In this document: in pieces, positions 22,899-34,579 of the stretch
Position numbering within the stretch: position 1 is the first letter of the stretch
How the letters are laid out: every line of letters begins with the position of its first letter
Assembly: GCA_012845835.1 (NCBI GenBank)
Contig: JABAKD010000019.1
Span: forward strand, 5,813,494 to 5,877,493
Source: Undaria pinnatifida
Taxonomy: Eukaryota > Sar > Phaeophyceae > Laminariales > Alariaceae
DNA length: 64,000 bases
Reading direction: 5' to 3'
Program-made: the position numbers and the translations under genes
Notes under the pieces: generated by a model
Told to the model about the DNA's origin: nothing
The model's input: only the letters and a program-made list of their open reading frames with translations
Database searches by the model: none

Positions 22899-25800
22899 AA
22901 TTTTCTTGTGCAGCATTGGGTTCAGCGTCTCGTGGGCTCCCCCATGCAGAGGCGCTGCCCTCAGCGCTGCTGGACTCCGGTCGGCCGTTGTTTCTAATGA
23001 ACTCGGCCATCATCTCCCTCATGGCATGCGTTATCGATGCTTGCTTCTCCACCGTCATCAGCTGAAGCTCCCTCCTCAGCTGCTGAATCTCACTTCTTAG
23101 CTGCTGAATCTCATCCTTGGCAGAGTCTTGCTCCTGTGCTAACCCTTTTAAAAGACATCCGTGACCTCTGGTACCATATCTCAAATGTCCATCCACTAGT
23201 GCATTCGTAGAGTCCAAGCCCGGATGCCCTGACTGCCACGCGGTCTGATGAGTTTTACTTATATTCATTGTATTTAGAGGACAGAGAGGAGAGGTGGAGC
23301 TGAGAGCCAGTGCTCAACTCTCCCCCCGAGAGCATGCCAAAAATTCCTTTAAAATGCCTTAAGAAGATATACGCAACCCTCTACAACTTTTGTGACCGTC
23401 GATGCTATGACGATCCAAACTAACAAATCCTATTACCTGGTGTGAAATGTTCCTCTTTCTCGTACATACCGATACATATGCATACCAGGTATTACGATGG
23501 CATTTAGCAGGGCTTTCATGACCCGACCCGTGAATCGGGTCGGGCGAGTCGGGTCAGGAGATTTTCAAAAACGATGGGTCGGGTCGGGTCGGGCCAAGAG
23601 GTTTTGATATCTCACGGGTCGTTTCGGGTCGGGCAGGAGGCTTTCAAATATTTCGGGTCGGGTGGTCGGGTTGGGTCGGGAAGTTTTCAAATATCACGGG
23701 GCGGGTCGCGTCGTGATCCGCGAGATACGGATCACGTCACAGGTCGGGCCATGTTGACCCGCAAGTTTTTTTGTTCTGACCCGCGGGTCGGACCCGCACA
23801 TGTAACCCGTGGATCCAATACTTTTTGAAAACTCACTGCTTCCTGCCTGAGGGCTGCCTTGGTGCCGATACCCTTTTTTGTATCATATTTGAACGTTACA
23901 ACGCCGCTGAATGTATACGGTCATATCCATATCCGTCCATACCCGTTAAACTCAGGCTGCATATCACTGCGGGGTACAAAAAACAAGGATAAAACGTTTT
24001 CGGGAGAAATTATATCGCGGGTCACGGTGACCCGACCAGCGACATGGCCTGTGTCTCACAGGTCGCGGAGTCTGGCGGGTCGGGTCGGGTCGGGTCGGGT
24101 CGGGTCGAGTCAGGAGGATTGGGTCGGGTCCGGTCGGGTCTGGAAGTTCTTGAAATCTCATCGGTCGAGACCCGACCCGCTAGGTTTGACCTGGCCCGTG
24201 AAAGGCCCTGGTATTTAGGCTTCCCCTGCGTGATGTATTGCCTTTGGTCTTTAGAATAACACGCCTGCTAAGGCCACTTCTTGTACAGCCGGATTCGGAT
24301 TCCGTCAGTCGAAAACGACCCTTTTCGACTGGATTTTTCTGGACCTCCTTCTTATCGTCAGTCAAGTCGATTTTATAATGTTTGTGCTCTTTCTGGAGGC
24401 GGTTGAACTGCTGTATGGCAGTCGAAAGCCGTTTGGAAGCTCCGTGCTTGGTACTTTTTGGCGAGCAACGCGTGCTTCGCGCCTGGCGAACCCTCGTCCA
24501 AGCGGGTTGGTGTCGTTGGACTTGGCCGAAAGCCACGAAAGCTATGTTCGTGGCGTTGCACTCATCCGAGAGCCGCCAAAGCTAGATCAGGCGCAGCCGT
24601 TGTTGGCCAAATTACATCGATACCGCGCGCTGCTTCCAGCGTATGATACGCGCTCCTAGCGGGAGGAGCTAGGAATGCGCCACGCTGACTTGCAGCAAGA
24701 AGCAGCAGCAGTGGTAGCAGCCAAGCCAGTGTCGGCGCTGTTGTATGATACCTGGTACTGCTGTGTGGTACCTGGCATGGGTGTGTGTTTGTGGTGGGAT
24801 GGGCGATGCGATGGGCTCAAGAACCCCTTTTCGACTGCCTCTTTCGACTGGCAGATCCAGTCGAAAAAATCAGTCGAAAAAAGTTGAGTCGAAAAAAAGC
24901 TCTTTTTCGACTGCGTGAGAAATCCCGATTTGGGCTCCAGTCGAAAACAGCCGTTTTCGACTGACCAATCCGACTGTATTACGAGTAAGTGGCCTAAGGA
25001 AATACGAAAACAAGCAACAAGAAAGCCAGGCTGATATTTACGGGAAAACAAGAATTTTCTGGAGCCGTTGTATTGAAGTTATAGCATACAACGCTCCCTT
25101 TCCCAAATAAGAATCCAGCCCGAGCTAGCATGCCCGTGACTTATTATTCATAGGTGTCCTGTACTCTGTAATCTACCTCCAGCTTGGGGTTGATCTTAAT
25201 CGTCTTTTCCGCGTGGCGCCATAGACGGGCAAAGGCTCCACTGCTTTGGCGGTGGACAACACGCTGGTTAGGCTTTGCAACGCCATCGCTTTTGCCCTTC
25301 GAACAAGAACCTCATGAGGCACCCTGAATTGCACGCCGGGGCTGCAAAATACATGATCATTACCGTGTGCTTCGTATCTCTGCACACCCTTTTTGTATGA
25401 TACTATGGTGTATGCTCTGGGTTTACCGTAATGGCCATTTTATTACATTATTCTAACAACGTCACCTGTGAGCTCGACAATTTTAGGGTCGATACTCATC
25501 TTTGCAACCTGCGTAATACATCGTTTGTACGTGTATAGTGATTTTCATGATTCAAAACCTAATATGAATGACATTGCATTATTCGTAATACTTATCATGC
25601 ATGACCAAGTGTTGGATTGGTAACATATCTATCGCCTGCATATCTGCAGTAGCAACAAGAACAACCACAACAACATCGAACATTACATTGTAGCTGATAA
25701 TTTAGGACTTCATTGACATAGTGATAGTACACATACCAGGTATGTAGCATTCACGTCAACGCATCAGTGTTATATCCCAACAATTTATGTCATTTTTGGA

Positions 25801-28800
25801 CGTTTCCGTCAACCCTAACTGCTTTGCTGCTCTGCTGCTGCTCTGCTGCTGCTCTGCTGCTGCTCTGCTGCTGCTCTGCTGCTGCTCTGCTATTCTGCTT
25901 GCTGCTGACCTTGCTGCCTGCTTTCGTTGCGGCCACCACCTCTGCCACTGCGACGATTACTGCTACTGCCACTGCAGCCATGTAAATGTAATGTCTCGCG
26001 TTCTTGTCGTCTTCCCCGACCCCCGCTATAATTGTAACGCCTTCCGCCCACCCACCTACCCACCCACCCACCCACCCACTCACTCACCTTCCCACCCACC
26101 CCCCTACAGAAGAAGAAGGGGCGGACGAATCTAGATTAGGAAGGCGACGGCCAGGAGGGGGTGGAGGCGGTAGTAGCTCGAGGCGCGGTAGGCCTGACGA
26201 GGAGGAGGAAGAGGAGAAGGAGGAAGAGCAGGAACAGGCGAGGGGGAGGAGGAGGAGGAAAAAGGGTGGGGGTGGAGGCGGCGGTGGCTCGAGGCGCGGT
26301 AGACCTGACGAGGAGGAGGAGGAAGAAGAGGAGGAAGAGGAAGAGGAGGAGGAGGCGAGGGGGAGGGGGAGGAGGAAAAAGGGTAATCGGGGGAGGGGTG
26401 ACTTCGAGGATGACGAGGATGGAGGTGATGATGATGATGACGACGACGACGACGACGACGGGGCTAGCAGGGCCCGACGCATGGTGGAGAAGGTTCGCGG
26501 GGAGGAGGAGGAGGACGAGCATTATGAGCGGGTGAGATTTGTTAGGCTATCGTTGTGGTGTGGGTGCGGATGGGAGAGAGAATAAGAGGGCGAGGGAGGG
26601 AGGGGGCGGGCGGGTTGGGGGGAGGGGGAGGAAGGGAGGGAGGGAGGGAACAAGGGAAGGACCGAGGGACGCGAGGTGGGAAGAAGGGAGGAAGGAATAC
26701 AGGAACGCTCGACATGTGGCGACGCGAAGTATTTATCATTTTTTCATGCGCGCCACACGGGCATATTGCTGTAGCTCTGCGCTTCATGGTGCAGCGCTGT
26801 CGCTATTGTCCGCGGCGTGTGTGGCGAGGCGGGTTATATAGTAGGCGGGTATGTTGTACCCCCCCCCCCCTCCCACCCTCATGTTGATTGTACACTGATT
26901 TTATTTCGATTTTGTCCCTACCGCTTCAGACGAACGAGGCGGGAGACCCTATCGAGCCATTCAACCTTCGAAACGAGCGGGACATGGGCTACTTCGACAC
27001 CAATGGAAATTTCGTTTGGAAGGTGGGTGGCCATTTCTTAGCCCCTTTAGAAATGCACCCGTTTTTTTTTAGGGAAAACCGCTTGGAATTTGAGTGTGGT
27101 GTTTTTGTCGTTTGTAGTAAAAGGGCTTGCCCTGTAGGCGCCCTATCCATTGTACGGCGGTTGGTCACCCTACAGTGCAGCATGGAGGTTCTAGTATTAC
27201 CTCAATAAGGCGTTAACTGTCTTAATGAGTGAATACTGCGTTGGAATTCCTAGTGTTGCTATCCCCGCAGACGTCACAGAGTGCTGCACCGAGACACACG
27301 CTTTGGTGAACGCCACCCTGGCCTTCTGGTGATAGAAAGCGGGTTGTGATGTATCTCTTCTCTCTGAGGGAGGCGGGGTGTGTACTCGGTTTATGCATGG
27401 CCGTAGTCGTATGACCATAGACCCTTGCATCCCTACTATGCCGGGACGGAGCACGTCGGGTTTTCACCAACCAGGCAGACATTGCTTGCACCAAGCGCGA
27501 AGCGCCGTGAGGTGTTCGGCGAGTCGCATGAAGGGCGAAGTGCATCCTTCCAAGAACCGCTCGTAATACGGACTTCGGCTCCTTGTGTCTACTTTCTTGC
27601 TTGTGGGTAACAGCGCCAATGAATTACTTTGTTTTCTGGTGTAACCACTCCAGAGACAGCAGTGGGTATTACTATGTATCTGCCTCGAGGGTGCCTTACC
27701 ATATAGAAGGGGGGGGGGTTGGGGGCAGCAGAGGAGAGATGTTTGGTACTGATGTGGAGGCGCGAATAGGCCGTGAATAGGGCGGATGCCGCCCTGAATA
27801 GGGCCTTAACCGCCTTATATAGGGCCCAGCTCTATATATGACGGTGTGGAGGTGCGAAAGGGTCGTGAATAAGGCGGATACCGTCCTGGATAGGGTCGTA
27901 ATCGCCTTATGTAGGGACCAGCTGTATATAGGGTGGCAGTCGCCCAATTTAGGGTTCTTGTCGTGTAAGCTGATTTTGGCCGCCTTATCTCGAGTGGCTG
28001 CCTTGTTCTGACCGCCTTGTATAGGCCCCACTGCCCCATTGCTGTGCCACTGCTGTGGTTTACTTGGGCGAAACCAATGTACATTCACTCGAACTTTCGC
28101 GCCGATTCACAGCCGCCTTGTATAGGCATGCTGCTAATATTAATAGTATACTGTTAGTATACTAACGGTACTAGTAGTATACTAATAGTACCAATAGAAC
28201 ACCAATAGTACTGATAGTAGGGTAAAGGCGCACCAGTTTTTGTCTAATACGACTCCTCGCTTGAGGAGGTCTATACTATTAATAGTATGAATATACTATT
28301 ACTAGTATACCCTTCTGAGGCAAAAACTGTTTTTTAAGTAAACTGAAAGTCCAACTTATACTGCTGTTCGTACTAATAGTACTAATAGTATACTAACGGT
28401 ACTAATAATAATAGTACACTGTCACAGTACTAATAGTAGTACCAGGTATACTATTAGTGTACTATTTGTACTAATGGTACTAATAGCATACTTATAGTAC
28501 TAGACTAATAGTATACTACCAGGTAGAGTCTAATGGTACTATCAAATAATAGCATACTATTAGTACTTATAGTGCCTATTACTACTATTAGTAATACTCT
28601 ATTAGCACTAATAGTATGCTATTAGTACCATTAGTATACTAGAAATACTATCAGTACTATTAGTACTAAGTACTACTCCGTATATAGTACTAATATTATA
28701 CTAATAGTACCAAAAGTACACCATTAGTACCGATAGCACGGTAGGGGCGCACCGTTTTTTTTCTATTAATAGTACTACTCCTCACTTGAGGCGGTCTATA

Positions 28801-31800
28801 CTACTAATAGTATTACATATGGTACTATTAACAACAACATACCCCTCTGAGGCAAAAACTGTTTTTGTGAGTGAACTGAAAGTCCAACTCGATAAGCAGA
28901 CTCATGGTCTAGGTATACAAAACGTTAATATTGCAGACAAAAAATGGCATTCCGACCACATTGCGTTAAGGGTCCCCGTCATTAATCCAGCTTGTTGTTG
29001 TTGTTTGTTGTTGTTGTTGTTGTGATATCTGCTACCTCTATCGTCATGTTATGGCACGGCCTTGGCAGGCCGGTAATTACCTCACAATAGGTGATTTTGT
29101 CCGTTTTCTTATTGTTGGGGTGGCGTTTCGTATTCGGGATACATATTAAATGGGATGGGCATGGCCCCTTCCTGTTCAGATCTCATCACGAATAGTGCTG
29201 CTTCTCTCCAACTCCTGGACTTACTCGAAAGTGAGCAGCACCAAGGACATGCTTAATTGGCAGACCTGCTAGTGGGTACTCTGTATTACACCCTCACAGT
29301 GACACACGTTTGTAATTCTCGTGCCCTTTCTGTTGATCTGTGGCGGCGGCAACGGACATTTCCAGAAAGAGGAGGATGAGCGAGATGCGTGGCTCGCGGA
29401 GATGGACGAAGGAGCCATGGAGGAGGCCATTGGTGCCGCCAGCACGAGGTAAGAAAACGAAAATAAAAGGAGAGAAAGAAGGCAATACGCTTTTTTTTTT
29501 CAACAATAGCAACGCTCTTAGTAAATCGCGATCTTTCGTTTAATGTTGTTATTATAGGTGTGTAGTGATGTTATTTTGTAGGAATCGACTTTGTTGCGTT
29601 TAACATGTTTATGAACCCTTTTGTATCTTAGAGGGAAAACGTTGACGAATACAACTGATTGTTGTGTGCAGCATCCTTCGCACGAATCAACCCGGGCTGC
29701 TATTAAGTAGATTAGCTGACGAGGGTTTTACTGTCGAACTAATGCAAGCACCTTTAATACACGCGCATAGCTTGCACTACCGTGAGCTGCTCGCTGGGAC
29801 CATGATATGAACGCGCATATGCCGTGTTTTGTCGCTGTGCATGAGCCCCAAAAAGGCTTGAAAGTATAGGGCTAGACTGCCAGGTTTGTTTTAGAAGCGG
29901 GCCCCTTCGCGTGCGCTGACGTTGGTTTGTGTATTTCTCTTCCTCCACACGGAGAGGACGAATGGTAATGCCGGCTGCGTCAAAAGCATCCATTAGATTG
30001 AGCAGTTAGTGCAGAGGGCGGGGGGTTACACAGTCCCGGTAACACGCCTTGCCTCGGTAAAAAGGGGCGAGGGGTTAAACTGTCCCCTGTACTAAAAACG
30101 CCTTCTTCGTCATGCTTTCGTCCTCAAAACCAGGCGTGCAACACTTGCGTGCTTACCTCTGGTAGTTTGGACACACGCCTCCGGCGACGGGAACCCCCGC
30201 CCCCCATTAAGAACACCAATTTACGGCCGAGATCGGGAAACCCAAGGCTACCGCTGCCGCCGCCACGCTGCCACTTGCAATGCGGAATCATCGACCCCCC
30301 CCACCCCCTAAGCTCTCACGACTACAACCATGCTTGATAACGAGTACCCCCCCCCCGAGCGCCCAAATGTTTGAGTTGTCTCTATTAGAAGTAGGAACGG
30401 TGCTCCGTCTCGACAGGGGTGCGTGGTCATTTGATAAGGCAAGCCACAAATGAGTACCCCCCCCCCCCCGCCCCCCCCAGGCGTCCCTGTTAGTAGTAGG
30501 AATGGTGCTCCATCTCGAAAGGGATGCGTGGTCAATGGTAAAGTGGCTAAGGCAAGCAACAAATTTGTACGCCTTCCCCCCCCGCCCTCCGTTGAAAACG
30601 CCAATTTTATCGGTCGAGAGCAGGAAGCCCGCTGCAGACGCCGACGGCACGGCGGCATCATCGACCGCCGACCCTCTCAGCAGTGGCGTCGACCCCCTGT
30701 CCCTCATGGGTACGGCGGAGATGAGGGAGGCCTTGATCCCGCTGCTGCTAGAGGAGGAGACAGTGATCCAGGCTTTAAGGAGGCTGGGGAAGAGCCGGGG
30801 GAAGGGCGGTGGGGGTGGGGGTGGGAGCGCTACTGGTGGTGCTGCTGGTGGTGCTGCTGCGCCACGGGGACGACTAACAGGGTACGTTCTTTTCAGGGCG
30901 TTCATTTACCCAGTTTTCTTAGCGCCGGGACACAAAAGTAGACTAACTCAATTAAATGTGAGAAGGTGAAAGCAAATACTACGGAGTATAAGGAAGGAGC
31001 GCGCGCGGCAAGGGGGGGCGTCTCGCTGGTAATGTTGCTGCTGATGCAAAGGCTGTTTTATAGTACCCAGACCGATTTATCTCAACTGCCGCGTGGCAGC
31101 CATAGCTGTTTCAACCCGCGGCTATTGCTCCTACCCCGCCGCATGTAATGACTCTCCGCCCCTTCTCTTCTGTCCCCCCCTCCGTCCCCCCCTCCCCTCC
31201 CTCCATTCCGGCTCTGTACAGTGGCTCGAAAAAAAGGAACGCCGCCGCGGCGTTAGGCGTCGGGATAGGGGAGCTGACAAAAGAGCAAAGCGGCAAAGCC
31301 GGCGCAATGGCAAATGGTACTGAACAAACGAATGACGATACCGATGACGTCATGGGCGACGACGCCAACGGCGGGGTGGGGGGTGGAGGCGACGCGGGGA
31401 GCTCGACTGGGGAGGAGGTGGTGGCGGCGGTCGAGGGGGGAGGGGAAGCTGCGGTGGAGGCGGAGAAGAAGCGAAAAGGAGATTTTGGGCGCTTGACAGA
31501 GCTTGCGGACGCCCTGTTACAAGCGGGGCAGCACGACGTGTACCAGCAGACGAGAGAGGATTTGGAGGAGGCGGCAGAGGCGGCGGCGGCTCGGGCGTCG
31601 TCCTCGGGTGAGCCTTGGCCGGGGGCGGGGCGGGGAGTGCGGTGCGTTGCCTGCCTTAGTCATTTGACCATTGACCACGCATCCTTTTCGAAGAGAAACA
31701 CCGTTCCTGTTCCTAATAAACGACTCCTCCAACGCTTGGGTGCTCACTACGTTTTTGCATGTATTACGTAAGGACGTTTTGGTTGTTTTGTCCCCTTCCT

Positions 31801-34368
31801 GTTTCGCATACATAACAGCGGTCACCGCTTGCACTGACAGCGACCAATTACTTTCTGAGTTTGCGGGATTTTTCGGTACTGGTATGTGTGGGTTTTATGT
31901 TGGCGTGTTTCGGTTCGAGCTTCTCACCCGACTATATATTGTGAGGGTTGGGTTAGTTGCGGTGTCTGGATGCTCTCTGATTCCTAGTTTTCGCCTCTGT
32001 TTTGTATGCCTCTACCTATGGCTTTCTCTCTCGCTCGTATTCCGCTCTTAGTCAGTTGCTTCGCGCCTAGTTTATCATATTTACAGCTCCACGTCCGCCA
32101 AGTCATTTGCGGCACTGTTTTTTTTTTTTTTTTGCACACTTCTACTTTCCAGCTTCTGGACCAGCCGTGGTCACGGGTGTCGTCCCTTCTCCCCCCCGGT
32201 TCTTGCCTTCAATTTTTATCGCGCATAGGGTTCAGCAATCCCACTGCTCGTCGATTTTTATCGAGTGTTGCTAACTCACGCCCTCGCGCTTGCCGCAAGT
32301 CAATTTGTCACAAGAAAAAGTCAGTCCCCACGAATTTATACGAGTATGCACTCGGGGGGATTCGAACTCACGAAACTGACCTATACCAGGCTCGAGGATA
32401 ACCTGATACGCCACCGGGGCGACCGGACGTACTGTATGTAGTGTCAACTATCTGGTATCTGGTATTTGTGAGTAAATGCGAGAAACTTATACACGTAGAC
32501 CCTACGCACAATTTTTTTATAATTTTATTTGCCATCCGACGACGTGCACAGCGTGAGCTTCAAACACAACAAATGACTATATACTTCAACTTTTGCGGGA
32601 GACTATGATGCTATGTATCTGTTTTGAGACATTCACACGAGCCTGGTACGAGTTAGTGGTGGCGTTTGACGCCGCCCATAGTCTACCAATGATAGTATTG
32701 ATCGTAACTTTGTTGAGGTGTTAATACCTGTTTCTACGAGCCAATCGTATTTCTAGTTACCGGCGGCGCCTAAAAATCGGGGCTCTTTTCCAGCCTCGGG
32801 TGCCCGATTTTCCATTTCCCGTGTCCCCACCCGACGACCGGATCTCCCAAAAATCGCATGTTTAATTTTGGGACGCACCCATACCATCATCCAACGACAG
32901 CTTAACAATCTTGTTGGGTTGGGTTGGGTTGGGTTTTGGGTTGGGTTTTTGGTTTTGGTTTGGGTTGGGTTCGGGTTGGGGTTGGGTCGGTTTGGGTTGG
33001 GTTGGGTTTGGGTCGGGTTGGTTTTGGGTTGGGTTTTGGGTTGGGTTGGGTTGGGTTTGAGATTTTCCTACTACCCAACAACGCTCACAGTTGACGACAA
33101 CAGTTACAAAATATCCACCAGCGTGAATTCCTAGCGAGAGCTAATGTATCTTGCTGGCATTCGACACCGCCTATGACGTGTTTTCACCCCAGGAGCGTAC
33201 TTTGGGGGGGCGATGGGGGGCCAGCAGCAGCTGCAGCAAATGCAACAGCAGAGGTGGATGCAGGCACAGATGCAGCAATCGCAAGCGTTGGAAGCGGCGG
33301 GGGCGGGGGCGGGGGGGGACAGCGCGTACTTCGAGTACAGGGGGAAGGACGGAAACGTCCACGGCCCCTATGGGGTTTCGCAGATGCGAGGGTGGGCGGA
33401 ACAGGCGAGTAACCCCTTATCCCCCCCCCCCCCTCACCGAAAGAGGATTAGAGAGGCAAAAAAATAGCATGTAGGATATCGAAAAAACGTATTGAGCGCC
33501 GAAATGTTTGGGCAGGTGTCTATGTTAGGAGTAGGAACGGGGCTCCATCTCAAAAGGGATGCGTGGTCAATGGCGAAGTGGTGACCAAGGCAAGCAACAA
33601 ATGAGTATGACCGCCAGCTCACTCTTTCTCGCCATTGTGAGGATGCGGGGGGCTCTGTGGTGTTACACACTCCGGCTATGCATGATGATGATTTCACCCC
33701 CCCCGCCCCCCCCCCCCCAGCACACCAGCACGTGGTGCACGCGGTGTCTGCCTCGTCGGTGAAATCCCGACCTGCTCCGTCCGGTATCGTAGGGATGCGA
33801 GATTCAATGGTCTTGAGACTACGGCTATGCCTAAATTGAGCCCCCTCCCCCCGAATACCCCCCCGCCCCCCCCGTCGCCGCCGCCCCATCCACCGTATGA
33901 TTATCCACCACTGACGATGAACCATTGATCATCAACCATGCGCGAGTGACCATTGGTCTTTGGCTGTAACCCGCCGGCCAGTCCTCGTCTACGATCTTCC
34001 TTCGGCCAATAATCAGTCGCCATTCACCATTGCCCATCGACCGATGACCGTTGAGAACTGGCTTTGCCCCGTCTCCCACGGACCGTCAACCAATGACCGT
34101 TGATCATCAACTATTGACCATCGACCGTTGACCAATCACCACCGCTGACCTTGGTTTTGCCGCCCCGTCGCTCTCCCCTTTTACGGTTACAGGGGTATTT
34201 TGATGGTGACCAGGCGGTCATGATGAGAAAGGTCAAGACCTCTGCCGGAAAGGTGAGTGCGTCCAATCACACAAACGTACCGGCCCTCTGATAAGATGCC
34301 GATACATTGGTTTTTAGTTTTTTGGCTAGTTTTTTTTTCAAGAGGGTGTGTCCTATACTACCTGGTAC

Positions 34369-34414
<46 letters not shown>

Positions 34415-34488
34415 CGGCAGTAGTAGTGGTAGTCGTAGTAGTAGTCGTAGTAGTATTAGTAGTAGTAGTAGTGGTAGTAGTAGTAGTG

Positions 34489-34579
<91 letters not shown>

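Larger units (their letters stand above)
18468..23296 (-). mobile_element. Degenerate Ty1/copia-type LTR retrotransposon
   Basis: This is an antisense insertion in intron 1 of the CD2BP2-type gene. Reading on the minus strand (high to low coordinate), there is an LTR-like segment, a primer-binding-site-like word, gag with a copia-type UBN2-like domain and three zinc knuckles, a retropepsin-like protease, and an integrase core. There is no reverse transcriptase or RNase H. Where they should be, only a linker (19.0-19.6 kb) and a 451-bp inverted repeat are found before the second LTR-like segment. Coding capacity is destroyed by two in-frame stops, one A-run frameshift, a minisatellite insertion and changed catalytic residues. 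The order protease-integrase fits copia rather than gypsy. Confidence 0.85.

Noticed and set aside
26161-26535. Alternative frames through CD2BP2-type exon 2
   Set aside because: The purine-rich exon is open in several frames. Only the frame giving E/D and RGRPD blocks joins exons 1 and 3 in phase and matches the family.
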